Below are positions 45,244-53,713 of a stretch of DNA of 64,000 bases, piece after piece. Origin of the DNA: Acinetobacter tibetensis. GTDB taxonomy: Bacteria > Pseudomonadota > Gammaproteobacteria > Pseudomonadales > Moraxellaceae. The stretch covers positions 1,612,001 through 1,676,000 of the forward strand of contig NZ_CP098732.1 in the NCBI RefSeq assembly GCF_023824315.1, given 5' to 3'. Within the stretch, counting starts at the first letter, position 1, and every line of letters starts with the position of its first letter. The position numbers and the translations under genes were made by a program. The notes beneath the pieces were generated by a model. The model was not told the DNA's origin, ran no database searches, and worked only from the letters and a program-made list of their open reading frames with translations.

Positions 45244-46041
45244 ATGCCTGCTTATTATCGTTTAATACAACGCGAACAACATGCGGATGGAAGTGTAACT
45301 GCACATTATCAATCAAACATTCATGCGCAAGGTGCTTGGAATCCGCATGAGCAACATATGGCGCCCGCAACAGGGGTGATTTGTGCAGAGTTGGAACAGT
45401 TTTTACCTCGAGATGACATGCGAATAGGGCGCATTAGCCTCGATATTTTTGGTTTAATTGGATTTGGCGATTTTAGTATTACCACCCGTATGATTCGAGG
45501 TGGAAAAACCATTGAGTTGATTGAAAGCGAAATGCAAGCCAATGGTAAAACCTGTATTGTTGCCCGTGCATGGAAAATGCTTACACAGGACACGCATAGT
45601 ATTGCGGGACTTGAAGACCAAAAAGTTCAGCATCCAGAGCAATTACCTATTTGGGATGGCATGAAATGCTGGCCAGGTGGATATATTCAGAGCATTGAAA
45701 CCCGTACGGAAGCGTCCCGCAGAGCAGGAAAAGGACTCGTTTGGCTCACCAACCCATGTAATATGGTGGAAGGTAAAACCACGTCAGATTTTGTCAAACT
45801 CATGGGTATGGTGGATACTGCAAATGGTGTTGTGCCACGCCAAGACCCCCAAGCGGGCTGGGCATTTCCAAATTTAGATTTACAAATTCATCTGTATCGC
45901 ATTCCTCAGGGACAATGGTTAGGTTTAGACGTCGAACAGCAATATGGTACAGATGGCATTGGTTTGACCAGTGCTGTCCTGCATGATGTACATGGCCCTT
46001 TTGGTCGCAGCGAACAAATCTTAACCTTGCGAAAACTCTAA
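45244..46041 (+). CDS. Acyl-CoA thioesterase-like protein (double hot-dog family)
   Basis: About 265 residues. The start is set at the ATG at 45244, six bases after AAGGAT; an ATG two codons earlier abuts that site. The pattern of two hot-dog halves (GAWNPHEQHMAPATGVICAEL in the first; GMVDTANGVVP and DLQIHLYR in the second) suggests a TesB/4HBT_3-type thioesterase. Members hydrolyse acyl-CoA esters in the cytosol. Its neighbours (acyl-CoA ligase, liu operon) fit acyl-CoA metabolism. It converges on nasS without a visible terminator. Confidence 0.7.
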   Translation: MPAYYRLIQREQHADGSVTAHYQSNIHAQGAWNPHEQHMAPATGVICAELEQFLPRDDMRIGRISLDIFGLIGFGDFSITTRMIRGGKTIELIESEMQANGKTCIVARAWKMLTQDTHSIAGLEDQKVQHPEQLPIWDGMKCWPGGYIQSIETRTEASRRAGKGLVWLTNPCNMVEGKTTSDFVKLMGMVDTANGVVPRQDPQAGWAFPNLDLQIHLYRIPQGQWLGLDVEQQYGTDGIGLTSAVLHDVHGPFGRSEQILTLRKL

Positions 46042-46056
46042 TCTAAGCCATAAAAG

Positions 46057-47046
46057 CTAAAGTTGAATGATACATTGCTGACTTAAGTTTTTAAGCTCAG
46101 CATGATCCACTTGAACATTGCTCCATTTCGCCATTTGCTGAATCAGCCATTCAAAATCTTCAACTTTAGGGATGGCTGTATCATGTATGAAATTTCGAAT
46201 AATATTTTGAATTTTATAAAATTCTTGAACATGGATACGATCTGAACATTCAAATTGTAAAACTTCATATTCAGTTAATAATGCCCAAATTTGGCTAAAA
46301 TTCTGCATGGTTTTGATTTCACGCTGGGCTTTTTCAATGGCTTGAGTAATTGCTTGTAAGGTATTCGGATGTGCTGTAGCCCATTCTTTGGTCACAGCTA
46401 ACACTTTATCGGCAATTTCAGGAATGATATTCTGGCTAGAAGCCACGATCTGACTCAATCCCAAGACTTCACCTTGAGTATTCCAAGGCTCCCCGACACA
46501 GAAACCATCAATCACATTATTGCTCAATGCTTCTACCATATAAGGTGGCGGTAAAATTCTGAGTTTAATGCTTTGGGCTAATTCTGCATCTGCCAATGCG
46601 AGCCATTCACGAATGCAAAAATGATGAATGGAATTGGCAAATACATGTGCCAATTGAATATTTTGTCCGTTTTGAATCGCTGTAACAACTTTAGCCGCGA
46701 CTTCCGTTGCGGTGTCGTTATGGGTAATGCCCAGATCAAAACATAATTTCTGACTTAAACTGATATAAGCGCGATTTACACTTAAAACCAAAGGTGTTTG
46801 AAACGGAATGCCAATATGATCTGTGCCTATTGAGGCTGCGGGTAAAATACCTGATAAACAGTGTGCTGCATCTAATAATCCAAAAGCCAAACGGTCTCGC
46901 AGACTGGCCCAAGAGGCTTCTTTAACCAGTGTGACATCTAATCCAAGCTCATCAAAATAACCACGATGTTTTGCCCAAAGTATAGAAATACAATCAAGCA
47001 ATGGAATATAGCCAAGTTGAATATGTGTTTTTTCTAATGTAGACAT
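46057..47046 (-). CDS. nasS: Nitrate/nitrite sensor NasS (NrtA-like)
   Basis: A 329-residue protein related to the nitrate/bicarbonate-binding proteins NrtA/CmpA but without a signal peptide, so it is cytosolic. It opens with QLGYIPLLDCISILWAKHRG and includes VDGFCVGEPWNTQ, typical of the nitrate-binding fold. In Azotobacter, Paracoccus and relatives, NasS holds the antiterminator NasT inactive until nitrate or nitrite binds. It starts 3 bp after the nasT stop codon on the same strand, and the target leader RNA lies in the divergent region beyond nasT. Confidence 0.9.
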   Translation of the reverse strand: MSTLEKTHIQLGYIPLLDCISILWAKHRGYFDELGLDVTLVKEASWASLRDRLAFGLLDAAHCLSGILPAASIGTDHIGIPFQTPLVLSVNRAYISLSQKLCFDLGITHNDTATEVAAKVVTAIQNGQNIQLAHVFANSIHHFCIREWLALADAELAQSIKLRILPPPYMVEALSNNVIDGFCVGEPWNTQGEVLGLSQIVASSQNIIPEIADKVLAVTKEWATAHPNTLQAITQAIEKAQREIKTMQNFSQIWALLTEYEVLQFECSDRIHVQEFYKIQNIIRNFIHDTAIPKVEDFEWLIQQMAKWSNVQVDHAELKNLSQQCIIQL

Positions 47047-47049
47047 GGC

Positions 47050-47637
47050 TTAATCCTTCAACTTGGTTTGTAGTAATTCTTGCGCATCGAGAAGGCGACG
47101 TGCCATTTCTCCCATAGTAATTCGATGGCTCATGGCATTTTTACGGAGTAATTGAAATGCTTGATCTTCAGTGAGTTGATGCAGTTGCATCAAAAGAACT
47201 TTGGCTTTCTCGACATCTTTACGATCTGCCAGTTTATTCTGGGTTTCCTTTAAATCTGTCAGTAATTTCTTATGCTTTTTGAATTGCTCAATAGAGATCT
47301 CTAAAATACTGTCCAATTTTGCAGGATCAATACCATCGACAATATAAGCGGTAATTCCAGCATCAATGGCACTTTTAATCATCTCTTTTTGGCTGTTTTG
47401 GGTAAACAGCACCGTAGGTAAATCAAACTGGCTCACACAACTTTCAATAATGTCACGGTGTGGATGATCCATATCCAGCAAAATGACATCGGCCTGTAAG
47501 TGCTCTAATTTGAACATATTTAAATGATCGATGGTTAAGCAGGCCACCACGTCAAAATCGTGCTGAAGCAGTGAATCTTTTATATAGTTGGCACGATCTT
47601 GATCATCATCAATCAGGGCAATTTTAAGCTTTGGCAT
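47050..47637 (-). CDS. nasT: ANTAR-domain transcription antiterminator NasT
   Basis: A 195-residue response regulator-like protein. The N-terminal receiver-like domain (KIALIDDDQDRANYI, VILLDMDHP) is followed by a C-terminal ANTAR RNA-binding domain (about residues 130-190; RKDVEKAKVLLMQLHQLTEDQAFQLLRKNAM, with key residues in AKVLLMQ and AFQLLRKNAM). NasT binds paired hexaloop hairpins in nitrate-assimilation leaders and lets transcription proceed. Two such hairpins lie at 47985-48033 in front of the divergent nas operon. It appears to have its own -24/-12 promoter on the minus strand. Confidence 0.93.
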   Translation of the reverse strand: MPKLKIALIDDDQDRANYIKDSLLQHDFDVVACLTIDHLNMFKLEHLQADVILLDMDHPHRDIIESCVSQFDLPTVLFTQNSQKEMIKSAIDAGITAYIVDGIDPAKLDSILEISIEQFKKHKKLLTDLKETQNKLADRKDVEKAKVLLMQLHQLTEDQAFQLLRKNAMSHRITMGEMARRLLDAQELLQTKLKD

Positions 47638-47702
47638 ATTTGAGCTATCGCTATTGGGCTGCTAATCAGGGCAGAACTGATGTTTATTTTGTAGCATTAA
47701 CA

Positions 47703-47719
47703 AGCAATAAACATGCCGA
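47703..47719 (-). promoter_or_regulatory. Putative sigma-54 promoter of nasTS
   Basis: On the minus strand TCGGCATGTTTATTGCT matches the -24/-12 consensus at 11 of 13 positions, with GG and GC 10 bases apart. The predicted start is about 55 nt before nasT. Confidence 0.65.
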
Positions 47720-47799
47720 TGTACCATTTTGGTGATTAAACATACAAAACAATACAAATAAGCACATCCTAAAATTTATCTGTGCACCATTACAAAGCA
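47720..47799 (+). promoter_or_regulatory. NtrC-like sites between nasT and the nas operon
   Basis: TGTACCATTTTGGTGAT (about 47720-47736, 9 of 12 positions of TGCACC-N5-GGTGCA) and TGCACCATTACAAAGCA (47783-47799, also 9 of 12) lie about 160-240 bp upstream of the nas -24 element. The first is immediately upstream of the nasTS promoter. Distances suit enhancer binding for both directions. Inference from pattern only. Confidence 0.45.
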
Positions 47800-47956
47800 A
47801 AATGTGCAATTTAGTGGCAGAAGCTCAAATTCCGATGTTTTTCTAGTAATTATCCAATACTTGAGATTGAACATAATTTCAGCTTTAATATAAGAAAACA
47901 TAGTTATTTATAAATTTATAAAAATAAAACAGCAACTTAAGTTAATGGTATTAATA

Positions 47957-47973
47957 TTGGCATAGCAATTGCA
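47957..47973 (+). promoter_or_regulatory. Putative sigma-54 promoter of the nitrate assimilation operon
   Basis: TTGGCATAGCAATTGCA matches the -24/-12 consensus at 11 of 13 positions with exact GG-N10-GC spacing. A start about 12 nt past the GC would put the first base of the RNA right at the 5' ANTAR-type hairpin. Confidence 0.75.
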
Positions 47974-47984
47974 TTATCCCTTAT

Positions 47985-48070
47985 GAGTCAAAGACGACTC
48001 TTAAAAATTTGCAAGACGGCCAACGATGTCCGTTCTGATCGACCTGTAAAGCAGATCACTCTGCCGAGTG
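47985..48070 (+). promoter_or_regulatory. ANTAR-type two-hairpin antitermination leader of the nas operon
   Basis: Hairpin 1 is GAGTC-AAAGAC-GACTC (47985-48000). Hairpin 2 is ACGGCC-AACGAT-GTCCGT (48016-48033, one mismatch). Both have hexaloops with A at position 1 and G at position 4, the known ANTAR recognition pattern. They are followed by TGATC/GATCA (48036-48058) overlapping a tetraloop hairpin CACTC-TGCC-GAGTG (48057-48070), which could act as the terminator, although its T run is weak. NasT, encoded divergently, is the expected ligand. Confidence 0.75.
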
Positions 48071-48107
48071 GGAATTTATATACGTTCAGTTCAGGAAGGA
48101 GAGGGTT

Positions 48108-49448
48108 ATGTCTTCAAATTTATATGAGAAAAAAGCCACAACAATAAGTCTTTTTAATTTTAAGACTTCAGCGATGCGGGCCTTCCACATGAGTTGGCTC
48201 GCCTTTTTTGTCTGTTTTTTTGCATGGTTTGCCTGTGCACCACTCATGCCTGTGATTGCAGGCGAATTCCATCTGACTAAAGATCAAATCGCGAATATTA
48301 ATATTGCAGCCGTTGCGATTACGATTTTGGTTCGCTTGATTGTTGGTCCACTCTGTGACAAATACGGTCCACGCAAAACTTATACTGCATTACTTATTCT
48401 TGGCAGCATTCCTGTATTTGGTGTTGCATCGGCCAACAGTTATGAATCTTTTTTATTCTTTAGGCTGCTCATCGGTGCAATTGGCGCAAGTTTCGTCATC
48501 ACTCAATACCATACCAGCATTATGTTTGCCCCGAATGTTGTCGGGACTGCAAATGCAACTACTGCGGGTTGGGGAAATGCGGGGGGCGGTGCCACACAAG
48601 CTTTAATGCCACTGCTACTTTCAGCTTTAGTGATGTTCGGTGTAGAACAAGCTATGGGTTGGAGAATTGCCTTACTGGTTCCTGGCGTCATGATGTTGAT
48701 TGTGGGCGGGCTGTACTGGAAATACACACAAGATTGTCCGCAAGGCAACTTTAAAGAATTACGCGCTCAAGGCATTCAAGTTGGTAGCGAGAAAAAAGGT
48801 GGCTTAAACATCTTAATGCATGCAGCCCGTAACTATCGTGTCTGGATTCTATTTGGCTCTTACGCGGCATGCTTTGGTATCGAAATTTTTATTCATAACA
48901 TCGTCGCCATGTACTACGTGGAAAACTTTGGCTTTGGACTAAAAGAAGCAGGTTTGGCTGCGGGTATTTTCGGACTTTTGGCACTGTTTGCTCGTGCTTT
49001 GGGTGGCATTATTTCTGACAAAGTGGCAACCAAAAAGGGTTTGGATGGTCGTACTAAAGTCTTATTCGGCATGATCCTTATGGAAGGTCTGTTCCTAATT
49101 GTATTCTCACAAATGAACACTGCGATATTGGCCATTTTAACCATGACAGTATTTGCTTTGTTTACCCACATGGCTTGCGGCGCAACCTATGCATTGGTGC
49201 CATTTATTGATCGTGATGCCTTAGGCGGGGTTGCAGGCATTATTGGCGCAGGCGGCAACGTGGGTGCGGTTGCAGCAGGTTTCCTCCTCAAAGGTGTCTT
49301 AGATATTCAAACTTGCCTCATGGTTCTGGGTGGACTGGTGGTGATTGCAGCAAGTTTTGTGCTCATGATTCGCTTTTCGGTTGAACATAAAGAGAAAGAA
49401 CAACGTCTATTTGAACAAGCCGTGCTTGATCGTAACAACATGGCATAA
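48108..49448 (+). CDS. Nitrate/nitrite transporter, NarK/NasA-type MFS
   Basis: A 446-residue inner-membrane transporter with about twelve helices. The nitrate signature motifs are recognisable (GWGNAGGGATQ in the first half, GAGGNVGAVAAGFLLKG in the second), along with LVGPLCDKYGPRKTYTAL-like loop sequence (VGPLCDKYGPRK). It brings nitrate in for assimilation and is the first gene of the operon. AGGAAGGAGAGGG gives a very strong ribosome-binding site. Named nasA or narK in different species, so no symbol is assigned. Confidence 0.92.
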   Translation: MSSNLYEKKATTISLFNFKTSAMRAFHMSWLAFFVCFFAWFACAPLMPVIAGEFHLTKDQIANINIAAVAITILVRLIVGPLCDKYGPRKTYTALLILGSIPVFGVASANSYESFLFFRLLIGAIGASFVITQYHTSIMFAPNVVGTANATTAGWGNAGGGATQALMPLLLSALVMFGVEQAMGWRIALLVPGVMMLIVGGLYWKYTQDCPQGNFKELRAQGIQVGSEKKGGLNILMHAARNYRVWILFGSYAACFGIEIFIHNIVAMYYVENFGFGLKEAGLAAGIFGLLALFARALGGIISDKVATKKGLDGRTKVLFGMILMEGLFLIVFSQMNTAILAILTMTVFALFTHMACGATYALVPFIDRDALGGVAGIIGAGGNVGAVAAGFLLKGVLDIQTCLMVLGGLVVIAASFVLMIRFSVEHKEKEQRLFEQAVLDRNNMA

Positions 49449-49473
49449 GTAAAAAAAATTAAGGAGAAAGAAT

Positions 49474-52020
49474 ATGAAACTACTTATGATTGGTCACGGT
49501 ATGGTCGGGCACAAGTTCATTGAGAGTGTACTTGAGCAGGCAGGTGACGAAGTAGAAATTACCATTTTGGCAGAAGAACCACGTTTGGCGTATGACCGTG
49601 TGCATTTAACCGAATACTTTTCTGGTAAAACTGCCAAAGATTTATCACTTGCACGTGCAGACTTTGCCGATGCCTATGGAATTGACCTACGTTTAAATAC
49701 CAAAGCGACTGCAATTGATCCAGAAAATAAATTGGTGACCACCAATCATGGTGAAACACTTAGCTATGACAAATTGGTTTTAGCCACAGGTTCTTATGCT
49801 TTTGTACCGCCAATTCCGGGTAATGAACGTCAAAACTGTTTTGTTTACCGTACCATTGAAGACTTAGATGCCATTAAAGCTGCCAGTTTAAATGCAAAAA
49901 CAGGGGTGGTGATTGGTGGTGGCTTATTGGGACTAGAAGCCGCAAAGGCACTTTGTGACCTGAACCTAGAAACGCATGTGGTGGAATTTGCGCCACGCTT
50001 AATGGCCGTGCAAATTGATGACTTAGGCGGCAAAGTACTACGCACTAAAATTGAAAACCTCGGGGTTAAAGTTCATACCCAAAAAGCCACCCAATGTATT
50101 GAAGATGGGTCATCCGCAGTTCATGTAATGAAATTTGGCGATGGCTCAGAACTCGAAACGGATATCGTTTTATTCTCGGCAGGTATTCGCCCACGCGATG
50201 AACTTGCACGTTTAAGTGGTTTAGCCATTGGTGAACGTGGCGGTATTGTGATTAATGATTATTGCCAAACCAGTGATGAAGATATTTATGCCATTGGTGA
50301 GTGTGCGCTTTGGAACAATAAAATCTTTGGTTTAGTGGCACCGGGCTATGACATGGCACGTATTGCAGCCAAGCATGTGATGCAGCAAGAATGCAATATT
50401 TTCGCTGGTGCAGACATGAGCACTAAATTGAAGTTGATGGGGGTAGATGTCGCATCTATCGGTGATGCACATGCCATGACTCCAAATTCGTTAAGCTATT
50501 TCTATGCCGATGAAGCTGCATTGGTATATAAAAAAATCGTAGTCAATGCAGAAAAAACCCAACTTTTGGGTGCTGTATTGGTGGGTGATGCCAAAGAATA
50601 TAGCGACTTGCTACAAATGATGCTGAACGGTCTGGCATTACCCGAAGTACCTGAAAGCCTCATCATGCCAGGGTTTACGGACTCAGGCGCCAAAGCAGGC
50701 GGTAGCGGTGTCGATTTACTGCCAGACAGTGCCACCATCTGTTCATGTAATAACGTGTCGAAAGCCGATATTTGCCAAGCCATTAGTGACGGCTCGACCT
50801 CTTTGGGTGCGTTAAAGAAATGTACCAAAGCTGCGACAGCTTGTGGGGGGTGTGCTCCTTTAGTAACGCAGGTATTGAAGTCTGAATTACAACGTCAAGG
50901 CGTCACGGTCAATAATCATATTTGCGAACACTTCCCATACTCCCGCCAAGAGCTGTATCACTTGGTTCGTGTGAATGAAATTAAAACCTTTGACGATTTG
51001 ATTCATCAGCATGGACATGGTTTGGGCTGTGATATTTGCAAACCAACGGCTGCAAACATCTTGGCATCTTGCTGGAATGATTTCGTACTTGAACCAAGTC
51101 ATGCAGGTTTACAAGACAGTAACGACTACTACTTAGGAAACATCCAAAAAGATGGTTCTTACTCCGTTGTACCACGTATGGCAGGGGGTGAAGTCACGCC
51201 AGATGGCTTAATTGCTGTAGGTCAAATTGCCAAAAAATACAACCTGTACACCAAAATTACGGGCGGGCAACGTGTTGATATGTTTGGCGCGCAAGTGCAT
51301 CAATTGCCGTTGATTTGGGAAGAGTTGAATGCCGCAGGTTTTGAATCTGGTCATGCTTACGGCAAATCATTACGTACGGTTAAATCTTGTGTTGGCAGTA
51401 CATGGTGCCGTTATGGTGTGGATGATTCAGTCGGTTTGGCCATTTTCCTCGAAAACCGCTACAAGGGTTTACGCTCCCCACATAAATTAAAAATGGCAGT
51501 TTCGGGTTGTACCCGTGAGTGTGCAGAAGCTCAAGGTAAAGATGTTGGCGTGATTGCCACTGAAAAAGGTTGGAACCTCTATGTCTGTGGTAATGGTGGC
51601 ATGAAACCACGCCATGCAGAATTGATTGCATCTGACTTGGATACCGAAACTCTAATTCGTTATATCGACCGTTTCTTTATGTTCTACATTCAAACAGCGG
51701 ATCGTTTACAACGTACCAGTGTATGGCGCGACAACATGGAAGGTGGTTTAGACTATTTAAAATCCGTGATTATTGAAGATTCACTGGGTTTAGCCACAGA
51801 ACTTGAACGTCGTATGCAGCACATTGTTGGGACTTATCAAGATGAATGGCGTACCGCAGTTGAGAACCCTGAAATTCGTAAACGTTTCCAAACCTATATC
51901 AATGCCAATGCTGAACAGCAAGCTGATCCACATATTCAATTTACTCAAGAACGCGGACAAATTCGCCCATTAAACAGCGCAGAACGCGCTGAAGACCGTA
52001 TTCCAATGGTTGAAGCATAA
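49474..52020 (+). CDS. nirB: Assimilatory nitrite reductase, large subunit
   Basis: An 848-residue NAD(P)H nitrite reductase that reduces nitrite to ammonium. In order: an FAD/NAD(H) reductase domain (about 1-400; IGHGMVGHKFIE, GGGLLGLEAAKAL, YAIGECALW), a BFD-like [2Fe-2S] domain (about 425-480; CSCNNVSKADI and CGGCAPLV), and the siroheme/[4Fe-4S] domains with the four cysteines in SCVGSTWCRYGV and SGCTRECAEAQGKDVGV. All key cysteines are present. AAGGAGAAAG precedes the ATG. It is followed 14 bp later by the nirD fusion. Confidence 0.95.
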   Translation: MKLLMIGHGMVGHKFIESVLEQAGDEVEITILAEEPRLAYDRVHLTEYFSGKTAKDLSLARADFADAYGIDLRLNTKATAIDPENKLVTTNHGETLSYDKLVLATGSYAFVPPIPGNERQNCFVYRTIEDLDAIKAASLNAKTGVVIGGGLLGLEAAKALCDLNLETHVVEFAPRLMAVQIDDLGGKVLRTKIENLGVKVHTQKATQCIEDGSSAVHVMKFGDGSELETDIVLFSAGIRPRDELARLSGLAIGERGGIVINDYCQTSDEDIYAIGECALWNNKIFGLVAPGYDMARIAAKHVMQQECNIFAGADMSTKLKLMGVDVASIGDAHAMTPNSLSYFYADEAALVYKKIVVNAEKTQLLGAVLVGDAKEYSDLLQMMLNGLALPEVPESLIMPGFTDSGAKAGGSGVDLLPDSATICSCNNVSKADICQAISDGSTSLGALKKCTKAATACGGCAPLVTQVLKSELQRQGVTVNNHICEHFPYSRQELYHLVRVNEIKTFDDLIHQHGHGLGCDICKPTAANILASCWNDFVLEPSHAGLQDSNDYYLGNIQKDGSYSVVPRMAGGEVTPDGLIAVGQIAKKYNLYTKITGGQRVDMFGAQVHQLPLIWEELNAAGFESGHAYGKSLRTVKSCVGSTWCRYGVDDSVGLAIFLENRYKGLRSPHKLKMAVSGCTRECAEAQGKDVGVIATEKGWNLYVCGNGGMKPRHAELIASDLDTETLIRYIDRFFMFYIQTADRLQRTSVWRDNMEGGLDYLKSVIIEDSLGLATELERRMQHIVGTYQDEWRTAVENPEIRKRFQTYINANAEQQADPHIQFTQERGQIRPLNSAERAEDRIPMVEA

Positions 52021-52034
52021 TAAGGAGAACTCAA

Positions 52035-53654
52035 ATGACCATTTTAAATGATAAAAATATGCTTCCAGATCAAAACTGGGTTGAAGTTTGTGATTTAAAT
52101 GACATCACCCCGAATACGGGCGTAGGGGCTTTGGTTGAAGGACAAGCGATTGCTTTGTTCCGTGTTGGTACAGAAAAACGCGTTTATGCGTTGAGCAATA
52201 AAGACCCTTTCAGCCAAGCCAATGTCATGAGCCGTGGCATTATTGGCGACTTGCAAGGTGAACGCGTTATTGCATCGCCCATTTATAAGCAGCATTTTAG
52301 TTTAGCCACTGGACGTTGCTTAGAAGATAAAGATCAAAAACTATTGGTGTTCCCAACCAAAATTCAAGATGGCCGTGTTTGGGTGTGTCCAACAGCACAA
52401 AAAACCTATATCACCAACAATGGGCCTTCTTCAGAAAAAATGAAGTTGGTTTTGGTTGGAAATGGTTTGGCAGGTATGCGTTGTCTTGAAGATTTATTGG
52501 ATATGGCACCTGATCGTTATGAAATTACCGTGATTGGTGAAGAACCATGGGGCAACTATAACCGCATTATGCTATCGCCCGTGTTATCAGGTGAAAAAAC
52601 GGTTGAAGACATAATGTTGCACCCACATGCGTGGTATCACGACAAAGGTATGCGTTTTATTGCAGATGATCCTGCCGTGAAAATAGATCGACCACGCAAA
52701 CAAGTACATACTCAAAAAGGCATTGTGGTGGATTATGACCGACTCATTTTAGCCACTGGGTCTAAACCTTTTGTGCCGCCAGTAAATGGTGCAGACCTAA
52801 AAGGCGTCGTAAGTTTCCGTGATATTTATGATGTCAATACCATGTTGGAATATTGTGAAAACAAACGTAATGCGGTGGTGATTGGTGGGGGTTTACTCGG
52901 TTTAGAAGCTGCTTATGGCTTAAAACGCCGTGGCATGAATGTTACCGTTTTACATTTAATGAATCGCATTATGGAACGTCAACTGGATGATCGTGCCAGT
53001 CAAATGCTTCGTCATAGTATTGAGCAAAAAGGGATTCGAATTATTACCGAAGCCAATACTGAAGAGCTAATCGGTACAGATGGTCAAGTCAGCCAAGTAC
53101 GTTTAAAAGACGGCAGCGTGTTAGATGCAGATTTGGTGGTCTTTGCAGTCGGTATTCGCCCCAATATTAGTTTGGCACAAAGTGCGGGACTCAGAGCCAA
53201 CCGCGGGGTGATGGTGAATGACACCATGCAAACTTTTGACCCAAGTATTTATGCAGTGGGTGAATGTATTGAACATCGCAGTCAAACCTTTGGTTTAGTC
53301 GAGCCTTTATGGGGACAGGCTTTTATTTGCGCGAGTCACTTGGCAGAACATGGCAGTCTGACCTTTAAAGCCCCAACGGTTCCAACCCAATTAAAAGTCA
53401 GTGGTGTCGATGTGTTTTCGGCAGGGAATTTTGAGCCTAAAGATGATTTTGAAGACATCATTTTAAATGACGAAAAACGTCAAATTTATAAGCGCATCAT
53501 TATTCAACAGGACAAAGTCATTGGAGCCGTCTTGTTTGGAGATACGGAAGATGGCGCTTGGTATGCCGAATTAATTGCAGATCAAACCCCAATTTCCAAT
53601 ATTCGCAATAAGCTGCTTTTTGGTCGGGATTTTGCATTAAAAAAAGTAGGCTAA
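52035..53654 (+). CDS. nirD: NirD fused to a NirB-like FAD/NAD(P)H oxidoreductase
   Basis: A 539-residue two-domain protein. Residues 1 to about 115 match the nitrite reductase small subunit NirD (Rieske fold without the cluster ligands; NWVEVCDLNDI, FRVGTEKRVYALSNKDPFS, IYKQHFSLATGRCLE). From about residue 130 a complete FAD/NAD(P)-binding reductase follows (LVLVGNGLAGMRCLEDLL, ATGSKPFVPPVNG, GGGLLGLEAAYGL, YAVGECIEHRSQ), resembling the N-terminal part of NirB. No separate NasC-type reductase for nitrate reductase is in the operon, so this flavin domain may feed electrons to NasA. That role is inference. Confidence 0.88.
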   Translation: MTILNDKNMLPDQNWVEVCDLNDITPNTGVGALVEGQAIALFRVGTEKRVYALSNKDPFSQANVMSRGIIGDLQGERVIASPIYKQHFSLATGRCLEDKDQKLLVFPTKIQDGRVWVCPTAQKTYITNNGPSSEKMKLVLVGNGLAGMRCLEDLLDMAPDRYEITVIGEEPWGNYNRIMLSPVLSGEKTVEDIMLHPHAWYHDKGMRFIADDPAVKIDRPRKQVHTQKGIVVDYDRLILATGSKPFVPPVNGADLKGVVSFRDIYDVNTMLEYCENKRNAVVIGGGLLGLEAAYGLKRRGMNVTVLHLMNRIMERQLDDRASQMLRHSIEQKGIRIITEANTEELIGTDGQVSQVRLKDGSVLDADLVVFAVGIRPNISLAQSAGLRANRGVMVNDTMQTFDPSIYAVGECIEHRSQTFGLVEPLWGQAFICASHLAEHGSLTFKAPTVPTQLKVSGVDVFSAGNFEPKDDFEDIILNDEKRQIYKRIIIQQDKVIGAVLFGDTEDGAWYAELIADQTPISNIRNKLLFGRDFALKKVG

Positions 53655-53713
53655 TTCAACAACCATTATATTTTTGCTGCCATGAGTTTTAAGGCAAGAA
53701 GAGGGAGCATCGT

